Shown here: piece after piece, positions 55,707-62,834 of the stretch | Layout of the letters: every line of letters starts with the position of its first letter | How positions within the stretch are numbered: the stretch's first letter is position 1 | Assembly: GCF_009360615.1 (NCBI RefSeq) | Contig: NZ_SPEY01000020.1 | Span: 186,001 to 250,000, forward strand | DNA length: 64,000 bases | From: Comamonas sp. | GTDB taxonomy: Bacteria; Pseudomonadota; Gammaproteobacteria; Burkholderiales; Burkholderiaceae_C | Reading direction: 5' to 3' | Notes under the pieces: model-generated | Told to the model about the DNA's origin: nothing | The model's input: the letters and a program-made list of their open reading frames with translations, nothing else | Databases searched by the model: none | Translations under genes and position numbers: made by a program

Positions 55707-56357
55707 TCATAGTGCGCTGTGGGTGATGCGCTTGAAATCGATCACCCAGACCCAGGGGTTTGCGGCCCAGTCGCCGCCGGTGGACTCCCAGATATGGCGG
55801 AAGTGCTCAAGAGGTGTTGCGCTGTAGGCGTAGTCTGGGATAGAGCCGTGACCTCCGGCAGTGCCCTCTGCAACGCAGTCCGCTTCTGTGATCTGCTGCA
55901 GGCGCTCCACGCGCACTCCGGTGATCTCCAGCCAAATGCGGGCCAGCGCCTTGGGCATGTGAATAGCCGGTTTCCATGGCACTTTTGTTTCCCAACCGTC
56001 TTCATCGCTCCAGGTGAGGCATGGTTCAGTGGCGCGAAACCATGTTTTCATCGGAAGGTTGTTTCCCTCGTCGTCGCATGTACGCAAGCGGTCGATTACA
56101 GGGTCGTACTCGTAGCCCTGGACGAACGTCTCGCGCACATAGATGCGGTCGCCTGGGCCTCCTGTTGGGCAAGCTATGTGCACATTTTCCGAGCCAATGG
56201 CTAGATTCATTCCGTCATTGAGCTTGAGATAGTGGCCGCCCATGAACGTGTCATCTGCCACCGTCTCCTGCTTGCAGATGCGTCGCGTTTGGGTTTTCTG
56301 TCCACTCAGGATGGTGCGCACCAAGGGCGCCTTGAACATCAAGCCGGTTTCTTTCAT
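55707..56357 (-). CDS. ASCH-like phage protein
   Basis: 216 aa; GGGAG lies 8 nt before the ATG. The start FKAPLVRTILSGQKTQTRR is the hallmark of phage proteins with an ASCH/PUA-like fold (sometimes labelled morphogenetic protein). GDRIYVRETF and the C-terminal HFRHIWESTGGDWAANPWVW are also typical. ASCH domains are thought to bind RNA or modified bases. Function in phage is unknown. Confidence 0.75.
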   Translation of the reverse strand: MKETGLMFKAPLVRTILSGQKTQTRRICKQETVADDTFMGGHYLKLNDGMNLAIGSENVHIACPTGGPGDRIYVRETFVQGYEYDPVIDRLRTCDDEGNNLPMKTWFRATEPCLTWSDEDGWETKVPWKPAIHMPKALARIWLEITGVRVERLQQITEADCVAEGTAGGHGSIPDYAYSATPLEHFRHIWESTGGDWAANPWVWVIDFKRITHSAL

Positions 56358-56380
56358 TAGGTAGCTCCCTAAAAGCAGAA

Positions 56381-56398
56381 CCCCGCTCAGTGGCGGGG
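56381..56398 (-). terminator. Prophage hairpin terminator 1
   Basis: CCCCGC-TCAGT-GGCGGGG, the same plan as the other prophage hairpins. The minus-strand loop carries a TGA stop codon in frame with a 25-codon ORF. Confidence 0.6.
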
Positions 56399-56464
56399 CT
56401 CGGGGTTGCGTTTCTCTTGATCGCGCTCACGGCGGGCGCGGCGGATGTCTCGTTTGCGGCTCAT
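56387..56464 (-). CDS. Possible 25-residue basic peptide
   Basis: MSRKRDIRRARRERDQEKRN then PEPRH. Very basic. The ATG follows the HAD-like stop by 2 nt with no ribosome-binding site, so it would depend on translational coupling. The stop lies inside the hairpin terminator, as in two other genes of this prophage, which is the main support. Confidence 0.35.
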   Translation of the reverse strand: MSRKRDIRRARRERDQEKRNPEPRH

Positions 56465-56466
56465 GT

Positions 56467-56766
56467 TTAGTCAAAGTTGAGGATTCGACATGGCTCGATC
56501 ACGCCTGGCATGTCGTCAATCCATATGTTGATGGGGTAGCCAGCTTTCGCCGCTGCATCGCGCTTGAGGCCATCAGGGCCAACACACACGAATGGGATGC
56601 TGTCTGGCATCCGTGGTTCTCGTGTGAAGTCAGGAGGCTCACGCCGGCCAGTGACGCAGACCACGGTATGGCCGCGCCGCTGAGCGCTACTGATGAACTC
56701 GCGCCACAGAGCAGGGTCGGCCGTGAATGTGTGGTCGTAATCAAGACTGATGTTGAGCGCCGTCAT
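56467..56766 (-). CDS. HAD-like phage hydrolase
   Basis: 99 aa. Motif I DYDHTF with Asp9 and Asp11, motif II in VCVTGRRE, and late acidic pair WIDDMPG. A minimal HAD fold without cap, of the kind found in many phages; substrate unknown. Its start overlaps the upstream gene by 4 bp. Confidence 0.72.
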   Translation of the reverse strand: MTALNISLDYDHTFTADPALWREFISSAQRRGHTVVCVTGRREPPDFTREPRMPDSIPFVCVGPDGLKRDAAAKAGYPINIWIDDMPGVIEPCRILNFD

Positions 56767-56978
56767 GCTTGGCCTTTCTGCGCCTGGGCGCGCTTTGCCT
56801 TGTGTGTTCCGCGGACTCCCTTCGGATCAAAGTACAGCTCGCCACCTACAAGTTCCAACCAAGCTACTGCCACGCCATTGACTTGTGGGTATCCAGCATC
56901 AGTCACTCCCGTAACAGTGCCCGCGCCGCGTGGGCTGTCTTTCACGGCGTCGCCAATCTCGATGTAGTCGCCTGCCAT
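56763..56978 (-). CDS. Phage hypothetical protein
   Basis: 71 aa from the ATG at 56978 (preceded by GGGGGAG; TGATG overlap with the upstream stop). Beta-rich: GDYIEIGDAVKDSPRGAG, then GVAVAWLELVGGELYFDPKG, with a basic tail. It looks like a small SH3-like or KOW-like barrel, but this is not certain. Confidence 0.6.
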   Translation of the reverse strand: MAGDYIEIGDAVKDSPRGAGTVTGVTDAGYPQVNGVAVAWLELVGGELYFDPKGVRGTHKAKRAQAQKGQA

Positions 56979-57292
56979 CACTCCCCCTTTTGTGCCTGGG
57001 CGGCGCGCTGTGTGTGCGTGCTCCAGTCGTCAGCTCTTCGCGCTTCGATGAAGCGCTCAACAGCTTTCATTTCCGAATCAAAGCACTCGTCGCGTTCTTT
57101 CTGGCTAATACCTCCGTCCAGCAAGAAAATCAGTGCTTTTGAACAATGGCTGCGTACCGTCTGCATGTCAGCGCCGAAGCTGATGGCACCTGCAACAGTG
57201 ACGCTTTGGGTTCCCCCGCCTATGTACGCACCGGGCACTGCATCAAGCGCCTGGAAAACGCGCAATATCATTTTTCGTTCGCTGAGGTTCAC
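56978..57292 (-). CDS. Phage hypothetical protein
   Basis: 104 aa from a GTG at 57292 with GGGGGAG 5 nt upstream; its GTGA overlaps the stop of the preceding gene. The frame upstream of this GTG is a shadow. Protein-like sequence (ERKMILRVFQALDAVPGAYI, FDSEMKAVERFIEARRADDW). No known family. Confidence 0.62.
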   Translation of the reverse strand: MNLSERKMILRVFQALDAVPGAYIGGGTQSVTVAGAISFGADMQTVRSHCSKALIFLLDGGISQKERDECFDSEMKAVERFIEARRADDWSTHTQRAAQAQKGE

Positions 57293-57552
57293 TGCTGCTC
57301 CCCCTTTGCTGCCGCGATAGCGGCGCGGTCGACGCTTATCCAGTTGGAGTAGAAACCTTTGCCCCATGTGATCGTGTAAAGCACGCACAGAGCAAAGATT
57401 CCCCATTGCTGGGTTTCCCAGGCTGCATAGAACCAGAATGGCTGGCCGACGAGGCCGAAGACAGAGGCCCAGCGGCGGCGCGCGGCCATGGTCGATTGAG
57501 AAAGCGCCACGGCCGTGACGCCAAACAGTGCAATGAAGATTTGAGAGATCAC
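57289..57552 (-). CDS. Phage membrane protein
   Basis: 87 aa. Two or three hydrophobic stretches (ISQIFIALFGVTAVALSQS, VFGLVGQPFWFYAAWETQQW, GIFALCVLYTITWGKGFYSN). Such small membrane proteins occur in superinfection-exclusion or conversion roles; not assignable here. Overlaps both neighbours by 4 bp. Confidence 0.65.
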   Translation of the reverse strand: MISQIFIALFGVTAVALSQSTMAARRRWASVFGLVGQPFWFYAAWETQQWGIFALCVLYTITWGKGFYSNWISVDRAAIAAAKGEQQ

Positions 57553-58640
57553 AGCAGCGCCCCTTGCACTTCTGCATTTCGTCGGTTGTAGCCATGGCGG
57601 TAGCCGCGCTGATAGTCAGATTCCGCATCCCGCGCGTCTGCCTGGGTTGCAAGCTGGGTTGCCTCCTGCGCATTCGCTTCAGGTGTCTGGGGTGCTGCAA
57701 CTGGGCTCTGTGCAACGTCATGCAGCAGCGCGGCACGGGCATCCACGAATGTGGCCCATGCCTCATATGGAATCCGCGCATCCATATCGCCCTGGCTTTC
57801 GTCAATGGGTGTTGCCGTGTGCTCAACCGCCTTCATCGCTGCCATTGCGCGAGTCAGCAGCGCAGTCTGGTGATCCACCAGATGCGACAGGTGACCTACA
57901 GATGCCGCGTCTGCTGCTGCCTGGATAGGGTCTACTGCCGGCGCCGATACTCCGGCCAGCAGGGCGCGCAGGCGCTCCATTTCTTCGGCGGCATCTACGG
58001 AGACAGGATCTCCGTTTTCCTGAAGCGCTTCTATGACGCGGCGTGTATAAGCATCATCGTACACAGGCTCAGGCAGCACCACTGGCACAGTAGCCCCGAC
58101 CTCTGCGCGGATAGCTGCCCAGTTTTCCTGAGCTCGCTCTGTAAGGATTTTGCGATCACTCTCAGGCATTTTGGCAATGGCTGATTGCGTCATGCCCTTT
58201 GTTAGAAACATCCAGAGCGTGTTTGATGCTGGGATTTCCTCTGGCAGCACCACTAGCGCGGGTTCTTGCAACCCAACTTGCAACGGTGCAAGCTCGCCTG
58301 CTGCCGGGGTGGCGGCAAGCGCGGCGCGGGATCGGTCAGCGTCCACGTAAGCGCGCATTTGTTCTTCCGTGAAAGTGCGATGCGCGACCGCACGCATTGT
58401 GGAATCAAGGGATGTTGACTCAAAGGCAGGAACCGGCAGCTCGGGGTATGAATCAGGTACTGCCACGGCTGCGGGCGCTGCCTGGTGCTCAGTGATCTGG
58501 TGCAGGCATGTGCCTGGGGAATGTCGTTGCACGATCTCGCGCAAGACATCGACAGTGATGCAGATGGTGTCTGGCTGGCCGAACTCGGCTACTTCTGCCT
58601 CGCAGCAGTCACGGATGATGAGATCTGAGTTGTCTTGCAT
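57549..58640 (-). CDS. Large phage hypothetical protein, Ala/Glu-rich
   Basis: 363 aa from the ATG at 58640; the frame upstream is not part of it. Polar, helical, Ala- and Glu-rich, without signal or membrane segments. Segments such as TDVLREIVQRHSPGTCLHQI and ESDYQRGYRHGYNRRNAEVQ are protein-like. Unknown function; possibly a scaffold or nucleic-acid-associated early protein. Confidence 0.65.
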   Translation of the reverse strand: MQDNSDLIIRDCCEAEVAEFGQPDTICITVDVLREIVQRHSPGTCLHQITEHQAAPAAVAVPDSYPELPVPAFESTSLDSTMRAVAHRTFTEEQMRAYVDADRSRAALAATPAAGELAPLQVGLQEPALVVLPEEIPASNTLWMFLTKGMTQSAIAKMPESDRKILTERAQENWAAIRAEVGATVPVVLPEPVYDDAYTRRVIEALQENGDPVSVDAAEEMERLRALLAGVSAPAVDPIQAAADAASVGHLSHLVDHQTALLTRAMAAMKAVEHTATPIDESQGDMDARIPYEAWATFVDARAALLHDVAQSPVAAPQTPEANAQEATQLATQADARDAESDYQRGYRHGYNRRNAEVQGALL

Positions 58641-58664
58641 ATAGGTGGCTCCCAGAATGAGAAA

Positions 58665-58682
58665 AGCCCGCGGCTGCGGGCT
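58665..58682 (-). terminator. Prophage hairpin terminator 2
   Basis: AGCCCGC-GGCT-GCGGGCT, 7-bp stem. Preceded on plus by GAAAA, that is, a short T-run on the minus strand. Confidence 0.65.
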
Positions 58683-58695
58683 GGGGTGCTGGTGG

Positions 58696-59451
58696 TCAGG
58701 AGGTGTATTCCTGCTCTGCGATCTCGCATGTGACGCCGCAGGCCGGCAGCCATTCCTTGCGGTCGGCCTTGCCTGCAGGCAGTTCATGGAGAGGGAAGCG
58801 CTGTCCCTTGAGCGGACCGGAGCGGTGGCGCAGGATGTAGGCACCTGGGCCAATCTCGGCCTCTACGTCTGCAAGCCGCTTGAACTCTTCGGGATAGTCC
58901 TCGCGGATCGCTCTGAAGTAACCAGCTCCGCCCTTGACGCAGCCGATGCAATTGGCGTTCTGATAGCCCTGCAGGTACATGAATGGCAAGGTGATGCCAG
59001 CGCGCTCCACCATGGTCTTGCAGTCGGTCTTCGTGAGGCCGCGCTCAATGAGCGGTGCAACTACTGGGCGGTCTGGGTAGGCTTCCTGAAAGTCGTCCAG
59101 TCGCCACTGTTCGTCAGAGGTGTAGCCCAATACCAGCACATCGCCGGGCTGCTCGAATGTTCGCAGCAGATCGCGTTTCAACCTCTTGGTGCAGGAAGCA
59201 CCTTGACGGCCCTTGATGTAGCGAGTGCGGCGGAACACCTCGATTGGGTCCGCATCATATTTCTCATCACGCAGGATCACAACCTTGCGTCCGAACCAGG
59301 CCTCGCAGTCGGCCAGGAATCGACGGTTATCGGCGTGTTCACCAGCTAGATAGGCATTGATGATTTCGCAACCGTCGCCGTACTGTGCGATGGCGAGCTT
59401 GGTGGCGACTGCTGAGGCAGCGCCGCATGAAAACTGGCAAACAATTCGCAT
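58696..59451 (-). CDS. PP-loop ATP pyrophosphatase, PAPS-reductase-like phage protein
   Basis: 251 aa from the ATG at 59451; frame upstream is shadow. The N-type PP-loop FSCGAASAVA (Ser8, Gly10, Ser13) and LGYTSDEQWRLDDF fit the PAPS-reductase/DndC superfamily. Four cysteines lie in two pairs, C168-x2-C171 and C238-x3-C242, with Cys87 in GASCTKRLKR. These suggest a bound Fe-S cluster or zinc. Possible roles are adenylation-dependent sulfur transfer to nucleic acid, or a host-metabolism enzyme; only the family is known. Confidence 0.78.
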   Translation of the reverse strand: MRIVCQFSCGAASAVATKLAIAQYGDGCEIINAYLAGEHADNRRFLADCEAWFGRKVVILRDEKYDADPIEVFRRTRYIKGRQGASCTKRLKRDLLRTFEQPGDVLVLGYTSDEQWRLDDFQEAYPDRPVVAPLIERGLTKTDCKTMVERAGITLPFMYLQGYQNANCIGCVKGGAGYFRAIREDYPEEFKRLADVEAEIGPGAYILRHRSGPLKGQRFPLHELPAGKADRKEWLPACGVTCEIAEQEYTS

Positions 59452-59470
59452 AGGGCTCCAGAAAGCAAAA

Positions 59471-59490
59471 AGCCCGCTCAGTGGCGGGCT
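59471..59490 (-). terminator. Prophage hairpin terminator 3
   Basis: AGCCCGC-TCAGTG-GCGGGCT preceded on plus by AAAA. Closes the gene at 59501-59761. Confidence 0.75.
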
Positions 59491-59500
59491 GTGGTGGGTT

Positions 59501-59761
59501 TCAGGCTGCTTTGAGCAGTGGCGGAATAGGGCTGCTCTGCACTCGCAGATGTCCGAAGCCCTTGAGCGTATTGCGGTAGCAGGTGACGATTGCCGCTTCG
59601 ATCTCTTGGGCAACACTCGTGCCCGATGCGATGACCTGGCCGTCTTCCGTGATGATTGCCAGCTGAGCAGGCTTGCCCTTGTAGGTTGCCTTGGGTGGCT
59701 CGTGGCTCACGGTATGGATGAGGACGCCATCGATAGCGCCCGTAGTTTGTTCTCCCAGCAT
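59501..59761 (-). CDS. Phage hypothetical protein
   Basis: 86 aa from the ATG at 59761 with AAGGAG upstream. Residues LIHTVSHEPPKATYKGKPAQ and EIEAAIVTCYRNTLKGFGHL are protein-like. Not recognised. Confidence 0.65.
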   Translation of the reverse strand: MLGEQTTGAIDGVLIHTVSHEPPKATYKGKPAQLAIITEDGQVIASGTSVAQEIEAAIVTCYRNTLKGFGHLRVQSSPIPPLLKAA

Positions 59762-59817
59762 GATGGTTCTCCTTTTCCTGGTTGTGTGGCTGCGCGGGTT
59801 GCATGCCGGTGGCGCGG

Positions 59818-60051
59818 TCAGTGACCGCAGGGCAGGCTGCCATCGGGCAGCGGGTGGTTGCGTGCGCCGCAGCTGATGCAAAGCGGAGGCGTGGCAGCGG
59901 GCGCGCTGTGGCCGGTGCACTTCACGGCAGTGACGCCGTCGGGGTAGCGCTGGATGGGCTGCATGCTCGCAAACTGCAGATCCGCGCACGCTTTGGATCC
60001 ATTGGTGCAGGTTGTGCACATGCTGCCTTTAGGGATGTGGGTGATGGTCAT
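59818..60051 (-). CDS. Cysteine-rich phage protein, probable zinc binding
   Basis: 77 aa (67 from the ATG at 60021, which has AAAGG nearby). Cysteine pairs CTTC, CISC and a final CGH suggest a zinc ribbon. It overlaps the upstream gene by 23 bp. Function unknown. Confidence 0.58.
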   Translation of the reverse strand: MTITHIPKGSMCTTCTNGSKACADLQFASMQPIQRYPDGVTAVKCTGHSAPAATPPLCISCGARNHPLPDGSLPCGH

Positions 60052-60238
60052 TGGACAGTGGCATGCAGAGGTTGAAGGTCGCCAGCCAATGCAGGCCGGC
60101 AGCGGTGTGGAAGGGGTAGGGGCAGGCCTCGTTGGCCGTGCGGCCAGCGTGATACGCCTCGCGGGCTTCGGCCTCCACCTGGGCCTTGGGGATCAGCGCC
60201 TCGCCCCCGGCCCAGGTGGTCTTGAGGTCTTCAGCCAT
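60029..60238 (-). CDS. Phage hypothetical protein
   Basis: 69 aa from the ATG at 60238, 8 bp inside the end of the P-loop gene. Segment AREAYHAGRTANEACPYPFH is like the ribosome modulation factor (Rmf)-type GxxAxxxGxxxxxCPY pattern seen in phage Rmf-like proteins, so an Rmf-like short protein is possible. Confidence 0.6.
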   Translation of the reverse strand: MAEDLKTTWAGGEALIPKAQVEAEAREAYHAGRTANEACPYPFHTAAGLHWLATFNLCMPLSNDHHPHP

Positions 60239-60488
60239 GGGCGTGATTGGGGGCCTGGGCCATCTGGCGCACGGCTTGCTCAAAGCTCATGCTGCGCACG
60301 GGGCAGTGCTGCGGCTGGGTGTTGGCCAGGATCAGCGTGTCATGGCGCGGCAGCTGGCGGGCGCTGGTCAGGCCCTCGCAGTCGGTGTCATAGACCTTGC
60401 TGAGGCCGAAATGCTGCTGCAGGCGAGCTGCCTGGCTGGCTTTACCGCAGCCGCGAGGGCCGAAGATCACGATAGAACGGGTGGGCAT
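60231..60488 (-). CDS. Mini P-loop phage protein
   Basis: 85 aa from the ATG at 60488 (AAGGAG at 7 nt). The Walker A motif GPRGCGKAS lies at residues 10-18, followed by a helix and a VYDTDCEGL segment. A Walker-B-like LILAN follows. It is much shorter than full kinases; perhaps a truncated or specialised nucleotide-binding protein. Overlaps the upstream gene by 47 bp. Confidence 0.65.
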   Translation of the reverse strand: MPTRSIVIFGPRGCGKASQAARLQQHFGLSKVYDTDCEGLTSARQLPRHDTLILANTQPQHCPVRSMSFEQAVRQMAQAPNHAHG

Positions 60489-60672
60489 GGCGTTGCTCCT
60501 TTGCATGCTTGATGGCGCGCAGCGCTTGCTGCAGCTCGGTTTGAAAGTAGGTATCTAGAGAGGGCGCAGGCGTGGCGGCGGTTGCTGCCTGGCTCTGCAT
60601 GAGGCGCAGCAGGCGGCTGCGCTGTCGGTCGCGGTGCTGCAGCTCGTGCAGCACGGTGTCTATCGGATGCAT
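60442..60672 (-). CDS. Phage hypothetical protein
   Basis: 76 aa. Helical and basic: LHELQHRDRQRSRLLRLMQS, TYFQTELQQALRAIKHAKEQ. It starts 13 bp inside the upstream 44-codon gene and overlaps the next. Plausible because of the tight operon; family unknown. Confidence 0.55.
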   Translation of the reverse strand: MHPIDTVLHELQHRDRQRSRLLRLMQSQAATAATPAPSLDTYFQTELQQALRAIKHAKEQRHAHPFYRDLRPSRLR

Positions 60673-60794
60673 CGGCAGGAGATCCCCAAGCCCATGTGGC
60701 CCAGCTCGTTAAAGCCGTGCTCGAAAGCTTCGGCGGTGCTGCGGGCAATGTGCTGGATGGAGACACCGCCGCATGTCAGGACGAAAAGTCGCAT
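60660..60794 (-). CDS. 44-residue phage protein
   Basis: MRLFVLTCGGVSIQHIARST, then AEAFEHGFNELGHMGLGISC, then RCIR. The ribosome-binding site AGGAG lies 7 nt before the ATG and overlaps the upstream stop (CTAGGAG). It fills what would otherwise be a gap in the operon. Function unknown. Confidence 0.55.
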   Translation of the reverse strand: MRLFVLTCGGVSIQHIARSTAEAFEHGFNELGHMGLGISCRCIR

Positions 60795-60804
60795 GGCGGG
60801 GCTC

Positions 60805-61044
60805 CTAGAACAGCTGCAAATTCAGGTGGTTGGTGGTACCGGCGCGCACACGGTTGATGGTCATCAAGGCCGGTGCGTGCTGTTGGCGGCGGCGTGGCTT
60901 CTTGGCCTGGGCTGCCTGCTCGGCTGCGATGCGCTCGCGGGCCTTGGCGAAGGTGTCAGCAATGTTGGTGCTGGTTGAATGGATGTACTGGAATGCCGCG
61001 CTGGTGATCGGGACGCTGGGCAAGGTCTGGCGTGCTGCTTGCAT
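60805..61044 (-). CDS. Phage hypothetical protein
   Basis: 79 aa from the ATG at 61044 (GGAGA upstream). Helical, basic centre: FAKARERIAAEQAAQAKKPR. No known family. Confidence 0.6.
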   Translation of the reverse strand: MQAARQTLPSVPITSAAFQYIHSTSTNIADTFAKARERIAAEQAAQAKKPRRRQQHAPALMTINRVRAGTTNHLNLQLF

Positions 61045-61072
61045 GGGGTTCTCCGGTTGAGGGCAAAAGAAA

Positions 61073-61092
61073 AGCCCGCTCAGTGGCGGGCT
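61073..61092 (-). terminator. Prophage hairpin terminator 4
   Basis: AGCCCGC-TCAGTG-GCGGGCT with a T-run on the minus strand. The TGA of the upstream gene (61080-61082) lies in its loop and stem. Confidence 0.75.
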
Positions 61093-61421
61093 TCGGGGTT
61101 GGTGAACAGCTTGGTTCCGGGCCATGCGTAGAGCAGCAGGCCGTCGTGCCGCGCACTGCGCAGGCTGTTGTTGACCTCGTCCGTTAAGCGCTGCTCCGAG
61201 CCGCACAGGGCAAGGTTTGTTACCTTGTCCAGCTTCCCGTAAAGCTTGAGACTCAAATGTTGGAGAGCCACCAAATTAGCGAGATCTCTCAAGTAGGCTG
61301 CAACCCAGAAATGGGGGTGATCACCTGAGGTCAGTTCTGGGAACTGCATGCTCAGGTGCTCGGCCTTGGGGGCGCGGCGGCGGGTGGGGGCTTTTCGCTC
61401 GGTTGTAGCGGGTGTTGCCAT
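61080..61421 (-). CDS. Phage hypothetical protein
   Basis: 113 aa from the ATG at 61421 (GGAG at 9 nt); ATGs at 61427 and 61436 are alternatives. A basic N-terminus (ERKAPTRRRAPKAEH) is followed by a helical domain (FWVAAYLRDLANLVALQHLS, RLTDEVNNSLRSARHDGLLL). The last codons ARH and the stop are part of a terminator hairpin. Confidence 0.62.
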   Translation of the reverse strand: MATPATTERKAPTRRRAPKAEHLSMQFPELTSGDHPHFWVAAYLRDLANLVALQHLSLKLYGKLDKVTNLALCGSEQRLTDEVNNSLRSARHDGLLLYAWPGTKLFTNPEARH

Positions 61422-61441
61422 GGTCATTGGCTCCATGAAAA

Positions 61442-61461
61442 AGCCCGCTCAGTGGCGGGCT
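61442..61461 (-). terminator. Prophage hairpin terminator 5
   Basis: Identical to terminators 3 and 4 (AGCCCGC-TCAGTG-GCGGGCT), preceded on plus by GAAAA. It carries the stop of the zinc-finger gene. Confidence 0.75.
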
Positions 61462-62150
61462 TGGTGGTGGTGGGTTGCGATGACAAATTCGCGCATCGGC
61501 ATGATTGCGCCCCAGCCCTGATCGAAGCGAATAAGGATGGCGCCGCAGTCGTGCTCGCCTATGCGTTGAGGTGGAGCCCATTGCGCGCCAGGCAGCTGAG
61601 CCAGCAGGCGCACATACTTGGCATCCACGCCGAAGCAGTGAGGGTTGTCGGGCAGCGGGATATTGCAAAATCGATCTGCGAGCCGCTCCCTCGGGATATC
61701 GCCAGCGCCCCGGCACAGATCGCATGGGTATGCGCCAAGAACATCTGCGCTGGGTGTCTCAATGTGGCCTGTGTCGTGGCACACATAGCAGGGAGTGAAG
61801 TCCCCGCCGATGCAGGTTGAGCAGGTTGATTGCGTCAGCCAGAGTGATCCCTGGCACTTTGGGCATTGCTCCAGATCCTGCAGTTTGGGGTGCGCCAGCA
61901 GCGGCGCAAATTCTCCCCACGAGGTTTCGAGCGTCTCTACGAGCTGCATGTGCAGTCGGTCAAGACTTGGCTCCATAGACTTGGTGGGTGTTGATGTGCA
62001 TAGCGGTGCATCGTCTTCGGGGATGGCAATCAATGCGCCGCCATCGCAGGCAAACACCATGCCCAGGGCTCTGAAATTCCCACTCAAGACATGGCGAAAC
62101 TCATTCGGGCCGCAATGCAAGCGGCGCATAAGGTCGTGGACAGATGGCAA
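61449..62150 (-). CDS. Phage protein with DnaJ-like zinc-finger repeats
   Basis: 233 aa from a TTG at 62150, chosen because AGGAG lies 5 nt upstream and the frame upstream runs through a terminator. The middle contains four CxxC units in DnaJ-like CxxCxGxG form (CPKCQGS, CSTCIGG, CYVCHDTG, CDLCRGAG), which would bind two zincs. No J domain is present. The C-terminus HHHQARH ends in the hairpin. Possibly a zinc-dependent holdase or a DNA-binding early protein. Confidence 0.7.
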   Translation of the reverse strand: MPSVHDLMRRLHCGPNEFRHVLSGNFRALGMVFACDGGALIAIPEDDAPLCTSTPTKSMEPSLDRLHMQLVETLETSWGEFAPLLAHPKLQDLEQCPKCQGSLWLTQSTCSTCIGGDFTPCYVCHDTGHIETPSADVLGAYPCDLCRGAGDIPRERLADRFCNIPLPDNPHCFGVDAKYVRLLAQLPGAQWAPPQRIGEHDCGAILIRFDQGWGAIMPMREFVIATHHHQARH

Positions 62151-62177
62151 GGTGGCTCCTGATGATGAGACAAAAAA

Positions 62178-62204
62178 AGCCCGCTCAGCGGTTGCTGGCG
62201 GGCT
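62178..62204 (-). terminator. Prophage hairpin terminator 6
   Basis: AGCCCGC / GCGGGCT with a 13-nt loop and AAAAAAA on the plus side (a strong T-run on minus). Confidence 0.75.
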
Positions 62205-62319
62205 GGTGAAAAGTGCCGGTGCCCTGTTGGGCATGCCTGGGGAAGTGATACAGAGGGAGGGAGGAGGGTCCCCAGGCCCGGCGAAAACTGAAACCATCTG
62301 GTGTGACCGCTGTCGCCAT
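62185..62319 (-). CDS. Possible 44-residue phage peptide
   Basis: The ATG at 62319 opens 44 codons (starting MATAVTPDGFSFRRAWGPSS) ending with a TGA inside terminator 6. No close ribosome-binding site, composition unremarkable. The only support is the shared stop-in-hairpin arrangement. Confidence 0.22.
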   Translation of the reverse strand: MATAVTPDGFSFRRAWGPSSLPLYHFPRHAQQGTGTFHQPASNR

Positions 62320-62491
62320 CAATGCAGAGTGTCACCTCCACGCTGAAGTTCGTGATTGCTGCTGCCTCAGACCCATTTCTGTGGCGGCAGACCTGCTTAA
62401 GCGGCCACACTAGATGGCCCCGCTGATGCCCTGCGGGGGAAGGCACATGCACGCCGCATGCTGGCTATTTGCTCACATTTTTGAATCTCCC

Positions 62492-62758
62492 TTATTTGTC
62501 CTTTTGCAGCTTCTCGCCGCAGAAAGGGCAGTGGCTGAAATAGAAGTTGACCTTCTCTGTCTTGCGTTTGTCGGCGCCTGTTTTTTTGACGGTGACGGTG
62601 TGGCGGATCTCCGCTGGCATGTATGGTTGGATGCCAAGACCCTTTCCTAAGGTGAGGGCGTAGCCCATCAGCTTTGCTTCAACGTCTCGTGACCCTGCAA
62701 GCTTGGGCCGGTAGTGGTCGGTGAGTCTCTTTTCAATGTCTGCTCGGCAATTGCACAT
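62492..62758 (-). CDS. Phage hypothetical protein with zinc-ribbon-like cysteines
   Basis: 88 aa with AGGAG upstream. N-terminal MCNC and C-terminal HCPFCGEKL may form one four-cysteine zinc site; the middle has KKTGADKRKTEKVNFYFSHC. Not recognised further. Confidence 0.65.
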   Translation of the reverse strand: MCNCRADIEKRLTDHYRPKLAGSRDVEAKLMGYALTLGKGLGIQPYMPAEIRHTVTVKKTGADKRKTEKVNFYFSHCPFCGEKLQKDK

Positions 62759-62788
62759 GCGGTATCTCCTGTGATGAGGGCGAAAAAA

Positions 62789-62816
62789 AGCCCGCAGGGC
62801 GCGTGCCGTGCGGGCT
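62789..62816 (-). terminator. Prophage hairpin terminator 7
   Basis: AGCCCGC / GCGGGCT with a 14-nt GC-rich loop and AAAAAAA on the plus side. Confidence 0.75.
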
Positions 62817-62834
62817 GGTGTTGGGTGGATCTGG

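Noticed and set aside
56381-62816. CRISPR array from the repeated hairpins
   Set aside because: Repeats are irregularly spaced by hundreds to thousands of bases, are palindromic, and separate genes, not spacers.
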